Assembly: GCF_001039355.2 (NCBI RefSeq)
Contig: NW_019773726.1
Span: forward strand, 2,590-55,865
Direction of reading: 5' to 3'
DNA length: 53,276 nt
From: Lingula anatina
Taxonomy: Eukaryota; Brachiopoda; Lingulata; Lingulida; Lingulidae
The notes beneath the pieces are model-generated. The model had not been told where the DNA came from. It saw only the letters and a program-made list of their open reading frames with translations, and did not search any database. This document shows positions 1 through 12,025 of the stretch, in pieces (within the stretch, counting starts at the first letter, position 1; each line of letters begins with the position of its first letter). Made by a program: the position numbers and the translations under genes.

Positions 1-168
1 AGGGGTGTACTTGTGAGTATTGAAGAGAACTTAAACACTTATGAATTTTCGGAATGATTATCAGTGAAGTTGCAGCTTGCTTTGAGGATTTGTTTGCAGG
101 TTTACAGTAAAAATAAAAGCTATAGTATACTTCACATCTTAATTTTTCTCAAATTTGGTGTCTTTCAG
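1..168 (+). other. Dvl intron, 3' end with splice acceptor
   Basis: Non-coding sequence leading into the first visible Dvl exon. A T-rich tract (tttttctc ... ttggtgtctttcag) ends in the AG at 167-168. No other feature is seen. In the Dvl family the preceding exon encodes the start Met and most of the DIX domain; it must lie left of the window. Confidence 0.85.
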
Positions 169-238
169 GGTGGTCAAAGAAGAAATCATAGATGAAAGTG
201 CGCACCTTCCATGTTTCAATGGCAGAGTTGTCTCCTGG
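169..238 (+). CDS. Dvl: Dishevelled exon: C-terminal end of the DIX domain
   Basis: Dishevelled relays Wnt signals from Frizzled to the beta-catenin, planar polarity and JNK branches in the cytoplasm; its N-terminal DIX domain polymerises head-to-tail and recruits Axin. This 70-bp exon starts with the last base of a split codon (matching the conserved Gly before VVKEE) and reads [16 protein letters not shown] followed by NGRVVSW. That is the conserved last part of DIX in Dvl proteins. The AG acceptor is at 167-168 and the donor gtaagt starts at 239; the exon ends at phase 0. I place it as the second coding exon by analogy with other animal Dvl genes. The first exon is outside the window. Confidence 0.96.
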
Positions 239-1052
239 GTAAGTATGCCATGGGTGAATGCACTGTAGATGGCACTGCTGTCAACCTGTCCAACTGTCTT
301 GATTCCTCCAAAAAAATTTTAACCTCGGATTGCATTTATATTTGGCATTAATTCTCCAGGAGTAGCCCTGCTAGAGATTGAGAATACTTTTCATGACAGA
401 GCTGATGAAGAACTATGTTTGTTTGGACAAGAACACCTGAAAACTACAGAGGATTGAAGCACAGACATGTTCTCTTGCTCAATCTGTTTTACACAACTGC
501 CCTTGTAGAAGATTTTGCGGTCTATAAATGACTGAAATGTTCTCAAAACAGCAATATTTTCTATGAGAACTAAGCAAAAATTGTAAAGCTTATGGAACTG
601 TGGATCAAAAGGTGAAGGTGGAGGCAATATGTATGTTCGTAAAATTAAATAATCCCTAATTCCTTACTCTCTGATAATGTTTTGGATGAAGATGTCTTTG
701 AAAAGTCAGCTGTTGATTAGACTTGCTGGTTTCTGAAAGGCTTCCCCTCACAGAGAACATGTTAGAGACATAGCTGTTGCTCACAATGACATCAGTGAAA
801 AAAAAAAATGGTTAATCAAATTCTGATTACACCACATTATAAGTAGCACAATTTTTCATAAACATCCGCCATTAGCTTCTAGTTTCTCAAGACAATGTTT
901 TGATGAATAAAATTGAAATTTTAGAAGTTCAGAGAAGACAGTTCCCGTAAGAAGATTTGTATTGATTTTTCATTTTCCTGAAATCCAGTGTCCTGACTTC
1001 CTGTGTCGTACCAGACAGCAACAAGATATTAGAAGCAATAGGGATTTTATTA

Positions 1053-1266
1053 CTCCCCATTCCCATAGATTAGATCGACCTACTTTGGATCGACCTAACT
1101 CCCTGGGGGTTCGCGCTGAATAGCTGTCAGCCGGGCGGACACGAAAGTTAATTGCCCCTTACGGCTTGTAGTGGGCAGGGACAGACACTTAAGGGGGATT
1201 ATCTGACGGTAGTCTGGTGAGACTCCCTGCGGTGATAGATCGATCTAAAGTTGTGGGAATAGACCC
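1053..1266. mobile_element. MITE copy 1, PIF/Harbinger-like, about 214 bp
   Basis: A GC-richer block with imperfect terminal inverted repeats. The left end reads CCCCATTCCC then TTAGATCGACC; the right end is the inverted equivalent, GATCGATCTAAA then GGGAATAG. A second copy of the same length lies at 44512-44727 in the same orientation. Flanking TTA triplets at 1050-1052 and 1267-1269 fit a 3-bp TTA target duplication, the hallmark of PIF/Harbinger elements. No transposase is encoded. The family assignment rests on the duplication and TIR structure only. Confidence 0.75.
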
Positions 1267-1383
1267 TTAGGTTCTTCCCCTTAATAGGATTATGCTGTGT
1301 GTGTTGTCTGGTATATAAAGGACAGTTTTTAAGGGCACACAGTGTAGTACTTCTGTATGCAGGGTGGTGTGTGCAGACTTTTG

Positions 1384-1385
<2 letters not shown>

Positions 1386-1432
<47 letters not shown>
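1386..1432. repeat. (CT)n microsatellite
   Basis: Uninterrupted CT dinucleotide run of about 46 bp inside the Dvl intron. It is followed by T- and G-runs. Confidence 0.97.
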
Positions 1433-1434
<2 letters not shown>

Positions 1435-2529
1435 AACCTTTTTTTTTGTGGGTGTTGATTTTCTACATAGTGCTGCTTCTTTTCTTGTTTAAATTTAGTG
1501 GAACAGTAGTCATTTTATTAGTAAAATTCCATTTTTTTTGTGTGGGGGGGGGATGGGCATAAAATGATGCTGAGATGGGAGGCTTATTTGATGTGTGAAA
1601 TGAGTGGAAAACATACATGTTAGAAATTGATGGTTGTTTAGATTATACAGAGTGTACAGTTTCTATTGAAGATGGACCAATCTAACTTATTTCAGCAGAG
1701 CTGATTGTAATTAGCTCTTCAAACAGAAACAATCTAATCCCTATGGTGTCCCGCTTATAGTTTTTGTGCTTTGGGTAAAAAAGTGAGTTAATACATTGCC
1801 TTTGGTTGATTAGTGCATGGTAATAATATTGGATGGCATACTGAGGTCTACCTATCTTAACTATTAACACACCTTACACTGAATGTGAACAAGATCTTTT
1901 CCTGTGGTTATTGCCTCTACTACAATTTCAAATAAGCACCCACTACATTCCCAGAGCAAGTTATGGCACAAAATATACCATAATGTATAAAATTAATTAA
2001 TTTTTCCCTGATATTGGCAAACCCGGAAATGATCATCTTTGTCCAACATTCGAACTCTCAGGAAGAGAGCATATATATCACTTCCCGGTGGAATTGAGGC
2101 AAGAAAAGTGAATTCATTTTCTGCCTGCTTGGATCACTGTGCCATCTGTAGAGTTTGAAACAATAAAGGCAAGGTGCTCTTTGATGGAGAGATACAGATC
2201 CATGCAGGTGTGAATGATTGACATTTAAATTCATTGCCAGTTTTTTTCCCGAGTCACTTTCATGTTGAAAAAAAAAAAAAACAACTAAGATGTGTCTCTG
2301 TTCTTGCCATGATGATCCACAAGTTGTGTATTTATAAATTTATTTATTTTTTGATAAGAAGATATGTTATTAATCCAGATGTCCTCAAAAAAAGTGCTGT
2401 TTTTTATTATAATTTTAAATGCTTAAAGCATAATGGTGTTTGTCCTTGTTTTAAGTTGAATTAAAGGAAACCACACATGTCCAGTGACACATGTATTTAT
2501 GTGCTGTGTTGTGGTTGGTGCACGTTTGC

Positions 2530-2530
<1 letters not shown>

Positions 2531-2593
<63 letters not shown>

Positions 2594-2826
2594 GTAGGGA
2601 GGGAGGGGAAGAGAGAGAGATATGGTGCTAAAAAAATGTATTACAGGAGTATATTTCAGTCAATTCCATTCAATAAATTCTAATCCTACAGGGTAATTAA
2701 ATATAATGAAACAATAAAACTCCAGTGCAGTGTATCCCTGTAGAGTGAGATAGCCAACAGAGAAAGCTCAAAGATGCCCATCATCAGTAGAGTTTTAGTC
2801 ATCCATCCTGTTGGGAATTTCACACN

Positions 2827-2890
<64 letters not shown>

Positions 2891-3122
2891 GTAGGGAGGG
2901 AGGGGAAGAGAGAGAGATATGGTGCTAAAAAAATGTATTACAGGAGTATATTTCAGTCAATTCCATTCAATAAATTCTAATCCTACAGGGTAATTAAATA
3001 TAATGAAACAATAAAACTCCAGTGCAGTGTATCCCTGTAGAGTGAGATAGCCAACAGAGAAAGCTCAAAGATGCCCATCATCAGTAGAGTTTTAGTCATC
3101 CATCCTGTTGGGAATTTCACAC
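2531..3122. repeat. Direct duplication (~295 bp each) joined by a single N at 2826
   Basis: Positions 2531-2825 and 2827-3122 are the same sequence: an (AG)n tract, a gtagggagggagg segment, about 190 bp of unique sequence, ending in gggaatttcacac. A lone N separates the copies. Near-identity plus the N points to two contig ends that overlap and were joined without merging, rather than to a biological duplication. Confidence 0.9.
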
Positions 3123-6100
3123 ATTAAGTCTATTGATTTTTGTCTGGAGTGAATCACTTCAGATTATGTACAATGATATGGAGAAGCACGCTGAACTTAG
3201 GTTGAAGATGCACCCAGGACTATTTAGTCATTTTGGAATGGTTTTGTGCTCATGCCTGCGAAAGATAAACATTATAGTAATTTTCTGCACAAGTGCAGTA
3301 CATTGTGTGTCTTCGACCTTAGCATTGCCGTCTTTTGATGGTTTTGGTGAAATTGTTCAGTTCTGACTGGCAACATCTTGAATTAAGATGATGTATTTTA
3401 ACATGGTTGGATATGATGGCTGGCTGAGTCATTTTCTTGAAACATTTTGCACAGTTGAAGATGACAATAATAACATTTTAGCCCACGATGATTCTTTTAA
3501 TAACAACATCGTGATGTGAAGTGAGCAGAAACTTAAAGATGAGATGTTTTCCTTGAAATTAGACATCATGCCAACTTAATAGTTCTAGAATCTATGAAGT
3601 TTATAAATAGCACAATTTTCTTATTAAGACATGAAAAAAGCATATGACCAGTGTTAGAAATTAAGGCTGGACCGTCTGCCCGGGGCTGACAACTTTCAGA
3701 ACGGGCTGAGAAGTTATCCCACCCAGCAGACATTCAGTCCAACTACTTTTCAAGATGGCTGGACTTTCGGTCCAGCAACTAATTTTCCTAAGACGCAAAC
3801 ACTGCATATGACGAAAGAACTTATCCTTAACTTGAAAAGTAGTACCTGTAGCAAGAACAAAAGATAATTGACCCATGGGTGTACTAGTATACCTTCAATT
3901 CATAATTTTTCAAAAATTGAACTTGGAAATCTGAATTTTTTCCCTTGACTGTTTTCTTTCTTAAGCTATCCCCAACCCCCCCCCCCCTCCCCTTTAGTAA
4001 GGCCAATGAGCATTTCTTTCTACTTTTTGCTATAACCTAATATCATAACCGACTTAAAAAATCAAACGAGAATGGTGGGATTGCTGTACGTCTTTCATAA
4101 GCATGACTTGGGGTACGTAAAGCGTGTCTTTTAAATTACACCTTTTATTCTGGGATTGGGACCGAAATTGATTTCTGAGAGGAAACTACCTCAGAGAAAA
4201 GACATGTTTGTAAATATATTTCTGCAGTGTAGCAATACATTGTAGTTAAATTACAATTTTTCCTTTGAGAGTTGCACTGGAATGGCATGTGTCTTGACAT
4301 AGAGGTTGGAATTGCTTGTATCTGGTGAAGATCAAACAGCAGCCTGATTGGGAATGAAACTTTATTTTCAGCATTGAGGATGTTGGCTCTTCTCCTTAGA
4401 ACTAATGTTTTGCATGAAAATATTTCAAAAGATAAATGTTGTTCTACAAAGAAAAAATACCTCGAAGTGCTTTGCCAACATTTCTTATCTTTTCGGAAAA
4501 ATCAGACTGTCTTGAGAAAATACATATTCCACCTATATAATGGACAAATGCTCAGCCTCTTCTTTACAATATTAAAGGAAAGACCAATTCGCCTGGAAAA
4601 AAAAAATCCCCAACAGAACATCTGCTAAAACTTGCGGGCAAGTGAGAAGGGTTGTTTATAACCTGGGCTGTAGTTATCTCCGTGCCTTTTGGAGGAAGGT
4701 AAACACATCTGACAGGGCTAGTTAAACAGGAGGGCTAACTCCACATGTTAGGTGTTCTACAGTGGTAGTAGAATCTCTTCACTGGATGTTACTGTCCTGG
4801 GTCATGGCCAGCAGCTTCTGGTTTGGGGTTCTCAATTTGATTTTAAAGGGGCAGTGCCAGGGGTCTGGGGGGGGGGGGGGGTAATGAAGGAGAGAGAGAA
4901 AGGGGCGCATAGACTTCATTTCTTAGATGTCTGAAAAAAACCCAAGCAGTATTACAAATTGTTTCTTCAAACTCAGTTCATTAATTATTATGTTTTACAA
5001 ATAAAATTATGGAATTATCTTTGTAATGTTTACTACTAATTACTAAGAAATTGCAGCACCTTAAGAAAACATAAAGGCATTTATCACCTATTGATTTCAT
5101 GACACAGAGTAATGACACTGCTACATCAACAGGAAATATATTCCGTGTGTTCATTTCGCCTAAAAATCAACCTCATTAATTTCGTCAATAGATGAGTCGT
5201 TGTTTACAAACACGCAGCATAGAAGCTGGGTGAAGGAAAATGTTAAAAGGAAATATCTGTTTCTGCCCAGCTGAGAAGGTAATTGGAAAGGAAAAACCCA
5301 TTATGAAGACTGGACTTTTTGTGGTTTTTACCCGAAAATGGAACATTTATATTGGACACTTGTAGAATGCACGTCCTTTAATAGTTCCATTTCATTATGA
5401 CAAGACAAAAACCTGTTCTTGTGTCTTTAAGCTGAGTGCAACCTAATAATTCACCAGCTTTTCTGTATTTCACTCAACACCAGGAGGAGGTCTGTTAATC
5501 AGTTAAACTGATTGCTTTCAGCGAGTCCCAGTTGAGTTGGATCGATCTGCATAGACTGATAGTTTCAATTGGAACGAGCTATTTACAATTGAAAAATCCA
5601 TTAGGGATTTATGTGGCCCATCCAATCAACCAATTCTTATCTAAAGCTCTGTTCACAAACAAGTTGAGCTGCTGTCTAACTGACCCATAACTCAAATATG
5701 GCCAGAGAGAGTTCCTTTTTCACTCAGAAAGATGCTGCAGCATTCTGTGAGGTGGTCTTCAACTTTTGTTATGCATCATTGAGACTTATAACACATTGCC
5801 AACCTACAGTTGTGCAATATCTTGTAATTTAAAATAATGACCAGTTAATGAGTGTGGCAGATATAGGGAGAAGTCAGCCATAAGGACAGTTTAAATTGTA
5901 ATTAATAAACTGGTGATGAGAAAGACCTGATTGTAATGAGGATCTAAGATCACACAGATATATAAGAGCATACATGAAGACTAATGGCCAAATGCTGAAA
6001 GTGATTTGTTGTGCCAAATAAAATGATAGTTTTTCTATTGATATTCATTTATTTTTCCCATTTGTTAAAAACAATGTTATTTGGGAAAATTACAAAATGT

Positions 6101-6515
6101 TTTTAGATAATGTCAAAAAGAGGGAGCTAGAGTAAGTGCTAATGATGATGTTCTAGTGAAAGCTTTTAAATCCATGGTGTAGATTGTGGGTAATTGGATC
6201 TTGGTAACTCGTGGTTGTTTGATGTAGTTAAAACGAATCAAATGGTTGTGCGTGTGTTTAGTGGCAGTTTTCTGAGAAATTTCCGGGTATCTGTTTTTGT
6301 TGTCAGCCTTCAATTTACTGGAAAACAAAATTAATGGAAACAAAAAGCAATTGCTGTGTTGTGTGTTGGTGTGATGTGGTTGGAATGCCATTACTGGTAC
6401 ATTTGTGGTTATGGGATGTAGAGCACTGCTGGAAAAAAAAAAAGAAATGATGGGAAAAATGATGAAATAAGACTTATGTACATTGTCATTGTTTAGATAT
6501 AAGAAAAGAGGGTTG

Positions 6516-6532
6516 AGAAAGAGAGAGAGAGA

Positions 6533-6576
<44 letters not shown>

Positions 6577-6647
6577 CAGGGGAGGTGTGTGTATGTATGT
6601 GTGTGTGTGTGTGTGTGTGAGAGAGAGTGTGAGAGAGAGAGAGAGAG
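6516..6647. repeat. Compound (AG)n/(GT)n microsatellite
   Basis: Alternating blocks of AG and GT dinucleotides with a short interruption (gcaggggagg) at about 6576-6585. The repeat keeps frames open on both strands and creates spurious Ser/Leu/His/Thr-rich or Arg/Glu-rich frames. Confidence 0.95.
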
Positions 6648-6754
6648 CGGCTGCAGTCTCCTGGGCAGAACCATCTGTCCTGCGGCTTCTTCTGGAATAA
6701 GGAAGCGTGAACAGACTTCAAAGTAATTGTATTCACCATCCATCTGACTTAAAG

Positions 6755-6755
6755 N
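6755..6755. other. Single-N contig join
   Basis: One ambiguous base. At other lone Ns in this window (2826, 41268, 51994) the flanks are duplicated, so these Ns mark joins. Here I see no duplicated flank. Confidence 0.7.
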
Positions 6756-6777
6756 AAAAATGGAGGTGGTTGTTGGT

Positions 6778-6801
6778 AAACCTCCGCTTAAGCGGAGGTT
6801 T
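6778..6801. repeat. Perfect 24-nt palindrome followed by a T-rich run
   Basis: The 12-nt arm AAACCTCCGCTT is followed directly by its exact reverse complement, then by tctttttattgt. It looks like a hairpin terminator but sits in a eukaryotic intron, 22 bp from a contig join. No function is assigned. It could be the end of a small foldback element or vector/contaminant sequence at a contig end. Confidence 0.8.
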
Positions 6802-7377
6802 TCTTTTTATTGTATTTTCCAAAAATGTTACAGAGCGATGGCGTGTGCCGGGAATGATAGATTAAAGGTTGGTAAATCGCGGAAAAGTAGTGTTAACCTC
6901 GGGATAAATCAGGATAAATCAATTTTGGCGCGAAAATCCTCTTTTGTGTCCTTTTAATTGACTTTGCCATACAACATATGGCAGACGAGGAAATACCAAT
7001 CACCTTTTTTTTTTCGTGAAAAATGGTACAGGAAGAGAAAATAAAATTGATAATACCTTTGTTATGCAATGATTGGTAAAATATGAATTTTGATACTTCC
7101 AGTGGACTCATTGTAAACGTAATTGATTATTTTCAAATAAAATATTTGAACTGTGCGCCAGATGGATTTCAAAGTTGGATTTCATTTTCTGGAAAAAAAA
7201 TAAGGATTATGATGATAATAGTGATAATATCATATTTATGATAATATTTATAATAACAGTAACAGCAATCATAATAACAAAAATGAACAGACCAACCTGA
7301 AAGATGAACTAATCCAAATTGTGGAAATAATAGTTAATAAACAGTAAAACTGATGTCTTTATATTTGTATTTTCCAG

Positions 7378-7511
7378 CTGGTAGCAGCAGAAAGTAGTGC
7401 CTCAGATACACAGTCCCAGTGTGATTCACAGCAGGGGGATCCCACCCCACCCCCCAACCTTCCAGGAGAGAGAGTGGGAGGAATTGGAGACAGTCGCCCG
7501 CCATCTTTTCA
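7378..7511 (+). CDS. Dvl: Dishevelled exon: post-DIX linker with GGIGDSRPPSF
   Basis: 134-bp exon entered at phase 0 (acceptor tttccag, AG at 7376-7377) and left after two bases of a His codon (donor gtaagt at 7512). It encodes LVAAESSASDTQ, a Gln/Pro-rich stretch (SQQGDPTPPPNLPGER), then VGGIGDSRPPSF. The LV start completes the DIX end (VVSW|LV), and GGIGDSRPPSF is one of the most conserved motifs of the DIX-PDZ linker across animal Dvl proteins. The identification as Dvl is secure from this motif together with the preceding exon. Confidence 0.97.
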
Positions 7512-8128
7512 GTAAGTGTTTTGATGCATTCAGGCCATAGACTAAAGAAAAAAAAGAAGAAGAAATAACACAGTATGGATAGAACTACAAATCTTGTTTG
7601 ATCATTTCAAGATTTATGGATTTAATTGGCTTATAAAACAACGTGCACTTTGAAACCCAGTGCACTGTTCACAGCTTTGAAGTCATCTTCGTCTTTGTCT
7701 AGTGTGGTCCATTATCTCAAGACACCAATGTCAACTTGTTATCCAAAATCTTGTTGCTATTTTGTGAAGCTCAGGCCATATTGAGGGTATTATAAACCAA
7801 CCGAATCATCATTATTGGCTTAAAGAAGATGATATATCCATCATCCAGCTAAATAAATCAGTGGGTTAGTTATTTGAGTAGGAGGCTATGTATTTGTACC
7901 CGCCCCCCTCCAACCCATCCAACTAACCACCCAGCCACCCACCCCTTAGGAAATCTAAAATATTTTTTCCAAGAGGGTCTTGGTTTTGACCCCAGCCTTT
8001 TCTCCAGTTACTGCTAGTGCCCCAGGAACAGTAGAAAGTGTAAGGTTATTCTTCAAAAAATTTGCATTCTGTGAAATCATTTCACTTGAATAAGGTTTTC
8101 TTCATAATACTTGAAGAAATTGATTGTT

Positions 8129-8192
8129 GAATACTTAGAATAGTTGGGTTTAAGATGGAAGAATACTTAGAATAGTTGGGTTTAAGATGGAA
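8129..8192. repeat. 32-bp tandem duplication, two copies
   Basis: The unit gaatacttagaatagttggg plus tttaagatggaa occurs at 8129-8160 and again at 8161-8192 with no differences. It appears to be a recent local slippage product. Confidence 0.92.
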
Positions 8193-9073
8193 ATGCTGCT
8201 TTAAAAGGAAACAAAATTGTGAAGAAAGATACGCTGAGAATAATTGGTATTTGAAAGTTGTGAATCATTACAGTACTACAGTAGGGCTACAGGTGCACAA
8301 ACACCATTAGGTCAGTTTGATTGGTTTAGAAGGCTTATTATAGACAACATGGGGCATCTCTACAGGTAGTAAAATGCTTGACTACAGGAGAGAGATTGGC
8401 TTGCTGAGTGCTTGCTCCTTGCTGGACGGGCTTCGGGCTTCGCCTGAAAGTGACATTCACTCAGTATATTGCAGATGCAGGTAGACTACAATCAAGGTGC
8501 TTTTATGCTGTGCTTATTTCATCTTCCATATATTTATTTATTTATTTGCATTCTAAGAAATTGTGAACTGTGTTTTGAAGCTATAACAGGGATCAGGATA
8601 TTAAAAATTATAAACTTAAGAAAAAAAACTTATTAATTTATTCTTTCTTTCTATATTTTACCTTTATTTTTTGTTGAACGTTTCTTTATAATATTGACAT
8701 AGCAAGTATACCACAGCATGACGTCATGCAATCAACAACTTGCCAGATATTTTGACTGTAGCAACAGTAACACGTAATGTGTCTGGTGTAACCGCCCCAG
8801 TTTGCGCCACTCCGATTCCCACTGGATTTGTCTTGTGTCAGTTGTGTGTGTAAATGATGCTCACTCTGATTCCCACCTGATTTGTCTTGCATGTGTAAAT
8901 GAGCCTTAGCTTTCAGAGTCAAATGGATGCTGGTTGATGTTTACACTTGCTGCTGTTTATGCTGCTACTGTGTTAACAGGGAATTCATTTGGCTGAGGGG
9001 TTAGAAGATGGTTAGACTTGTTTTGGGGATGACTGGAAGGTCAAAATAGGTGTTTTTTGGCCAAATTAACTTA

Positions 9074-9229
9074 CACTGAAGAATTTAAAGAAAAGCAAAA
9101 AAAAGATGAGACACTGAAGCATTTAAAGAAAAGAAAAAAAAAAGATGAGGTAGATCTGTTGAGTGGGGGGGGGGGGGCGTTTTGAAAAAAGTTAGAGATA
9201 TTTTTCTTAGTTAGAGATATTTTTCTTAG
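9074..9229. repeat. Two short tandem duplications
   Basis: A unit of about 39 bp beginning actgaag.atttaaagaaaag occurs at 9074 and 9113 with small differences. A 19-bp unit, ttagagatatttttcttag, occurs at 9192-9210 and 9211-9229. A run of 14 G lies between them. Confidence 0.88.
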
Positions 9230-10898
9230 TAACATTATGGCAAATGTATACTCAAGGAGTAAACATGAAAACATTAACATGGTTCGCCAATCTCAGTCTT
9301 TTTTCTCTGTTGTCTTTCTATTCCTTAGCCTTTGTTACTGAGCCACCTTCTGTGCTGAGATAGTTTGTTAAGTGGTCATAGCTTTTACTATAGATACACC
9401 TAATAAGCATCTTCAATAATCCATGTACTTTATTGCTGGCGCCCAGACCCAGTGTGTGATTGTGTTAATTGAGTAGTTTTGCTTATTTTTGAAGTATTCT
9501 CAATTTCTGTTGGGAACTTCATGAAGACAAGTATGTTAAGTGCACTTCAACATAATTCTTTTAAGTAACCAGTCCAGGTATTTTGGGTTGTTGAACAGGT
9601 GTAAGTCTCAGTGGATACGTACAGGTTTCCTTAACAACACTGTATGTATGTAAAAAATTTGGATAGATCATGTTTTGAATAATAGAGTTATGTAAAGAAC
9701 AGATATTGGATGAGTTATTTTGAATGAGCTATTAAGCCTTTTACATAAGCCTGAGTATTTTAAGAATGTATGAAAAACTGAAACACATACCTCTGGAAAT
9801 GCAAAATTAGATTATTGTCGTAAACAAGGGGCATGTGCAAAAATATAAACATGCACGTGCAAGTGGATTGTTGAAGATGAACAGACACATAGGGATGAGA
9901 GCCCAAGTAGCAACAGTGTGACAACTTTGATATAAACAGATCATTCTCACGTATCCAATCTGCAAGAACTGGCCCAACTGTGCTTATTATGTGAGAAGAA
10001 CACACACATGTATGCATGTGTGCACGACGTAAACAATGTTACTGTACAAACCAGGATATGACCCAAAAATCTTAGCTTTCAAAAAAAAAAAATACTAATT
10101 CACCAGCAAGATATGTCACTAGAATGTTACAGACATGATTTTTTCCCCCGATTTAAATTACAAAACTAATTTTTTTTCTGGCAGTTTTTCTACTTAAAGC
10201 AGTCCCCCCTCCCCCCCCCCCCCCCCAATCATAAAGCCACTGACTGTGAGTCTGTGACTGAGCCATTTTTCCTGTTACTCTAACAACCCAAAATCATGTC
10301 TTATATCAAAATCATTCACAAGGAATCATGATGTCAGAGGTTTTGTGAAATTTACAGCAGCAGGGTTATAATTTAGAAGTACATATAGACAGAAGTGAAG
10401 TGACATACTTGGAACAACAAAACACCGCTTGGTGAGAAGCGGACTCACAGTGCTTCCATCACGTAGCACAAATACTGCCTTGGTTGTCACCAGGAGGCTT
10501 GTGTATTTGTCTTAACTGGCTCATTCTCTCACCTGTCAAAGACTATGTAGACACAGTGTAAATAAACTACAGGGCAGCAGGGAGGTGGATATGGCTATTG
10601 ATTGGACTCGTGCTAAGTGTGAATGAATGTGAATACATGGGATGATTCATAATAAAAGAATCTGATTAATGAAAATATCAGGTTCACTGACAATGTATAT
10701 TACATACATGTGATAAAAGAACTATGAATATTTGATTTTGACAATGAATGAAAATTAAATGAAAAATATTCATATGTAGAAAAATAAAGTTCATTGGAAG
10801 GCTTAACATTTGGTTTCATATTGCCACTTATTCTTAAAGAAGATAAAAAGAAAGAGCAAGATTCAATGATGTTTTAAAAACTTATTTGGCAAGTTATG

Positions 10899-11161
10899 TA
10901 AGGCTTCGTTCACATGCAATGTCTATTTTCTAAATTCTATTTTCTATTTGCGGCATGTCTTATGATCACGGTCTGTGCACTGAATTTCCCGCCGCGAAAT
11001 TACTGGCAGCACGAGCCAGTTACTATAAGTTACTATAAGTAACTGGCTCGCGCTGCCAGTAATTATGTGGCGGGATATTCAGTGCACAGACCGTGATCAT
11101 AAGATAGCGCGAATAGAAAATAGAATTTAGAAAATAGACATTGCATGTGAACGAAGCCTTA
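10899..11161. mobile_element. Foldback (near-perfect palindrome) MITE, 263 bp
   Basis: The left arm starts TAAGGCTTCGTTCACATG and the right arm is its reverse complement. Pairing continues almost to the centre, through motifs such as gatcacggtctgtgcactga and its complement, leaving a loop of about 13 nt (ataagttactata). The ends are compatible with a TA target duplication. It would extrude or transcribe as a ~120-bp-stem hairpin. There is no coding content. Non-autonomous DNA transposon, family unresolved. Confidence 0.85.
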
Positions 11162-11447
11162 CTTTGGCTATCAGTTTACTTGTTCATTAAAGTCAGAAAA
11201 AGAAACAGAATGTTTACTAGTAATCAAACATTGATGATTGACATCATTTTAACCTTTCAGTTTACCAGCACAGATAATTTTCAATCTTTTTTTAGTTGAT
11301 ATATCATAATAATCTTTTTGCTTTCTCCAAGCTTTCAAAACTGAATTGATTCTGAAGATGAGTCCATGAAATTACCATAGACCTCTTGTTTATCCCCCTG
11401 TCTTATTTTGATGTAATCTGTATGGGGTTTCTTTGTGTATATTTCAG

Positions 11448-11533
11448 TGCTAACGCCTCATCAGTCCACAGCCAAGACAACGAGCCATGTGACACATGTA
11501 CAGAGACAGACTCCGTTATCAGCTCACGACGAG
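11448..11533 (+). CDS. Dvl: Dishevelled exon: linker segment (DTCTETDSVISSRR)
   Basis: 86-bp exon. The first base completes a His codon split from the previous exon, giving SFHANASSVHS, then QDNEPCDTCTETDSVISSRR, and it ends after one base (phase 1) at a gtagga donor (11534). The pattern DNE...TGTES-VS-RR is conserved at this position in vertebrate Dvl proteins, so frame, order and phase all agree. The region belongs to the Ser/Thr-rich linker that is heavily phosphorylated in Wnt-stimulated cells in characterised homologues. Confidence 0.95.
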
Positions 11534-12025
11534 GTAGGATGTGTGTGTGTGCGCGCATGTGTGTATATATGTGGAAGAGAGAGAAAAAGAGCTGATTTTG
11601 TTTATATTCAGCATTCATGATTGTTTTGTTTTTTTATATCAAAAATGCATGTCCTTCTCTGTTTTACTTTTGCTTTGCTGTTCACTTGCTCTACTTGTTA
11701 TTGAATGCTAAAGCTTATGTTTGTTATGTCAGATTGTTCAAAGGCACCTTTTTATATGTGCAAGATTGCACATCAGTTTGTCTGTCTCGATAATAAATAT
11801 TAGAAAAAAAAAGAGGAAGTATACCTGAATGTATGTGTGTAAAATGCCCCTACAGTGATTTTAAATTGTGTTAGCTGTGACTGGAGCACAATTACTATGG
11901 TTGTGCCTAACTGGGTGAGACAGATTGTGTTGTGCTTGCCTGAGTGAGACGGGTTGTGTTGTGCATTTAGTGAGCCAGAATGAGATGAATTGAGTAATCA
12001 ACTGAACACGGGTCATGTTTCACAG
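11534..12025 (+). other. Dvl intron (492 bp) before the candidate microexon
   Basis: Non-coding and T-rich, with a short GT/GCGC run just after the donor. A plausible branch site (aactgaac) lies about 20 nt before the AG at 12024-12025. If the microexon is not used, this sequence is the 5' part of one 19.5-kb intron running to 31028. Confidence 0.7.

Larger units (their letters stand above)
239..7377 (+). other. Dvl intron (7.1 kb)
   Basis: Non-coding interval between the DIX exon and the GGIGDSRPPSF exon. It holds a MITE (1053-1266), a CT microsatellite (1386-1432), a 295-bp duplicated contig end (2531-3122), a mixed AG/GT microsatellite (6516-6647), a single-N join (6755) and a 24-nt palindrome (6778-6801). 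Homopolymer runs occur at about 3975-3987 (C) and 4867-4881 (G). The remainder is AT-rich sequence in which I see no gene. Long open frames near 6113-6743 on the minus strand come only from the dinucleotide repeats. Confidence 0.85.
7512..11447 (+). other. Dvl intron (3.9 kb)
   Basis: Non-coding. It contains a 32-bp tandem duplication (8129-8192), two short A/T-rich tandem duplications (9074-9153 and 9192-9229), a G-run (9164-9177), a C-run (about 10204-10226) and the foldback element 10899-11161. The acceptor atttcag is at 11441-11447. No gene seen. Confidence 0.85.

Noticed and set aside
6113-6743. 208- and 85-codon minus-strand frames and a 63-codon plus-strand frame
   Set aside because: They owe their length to the AG/GT microsatellite, which has no stops; the remaining residues show no family motif.
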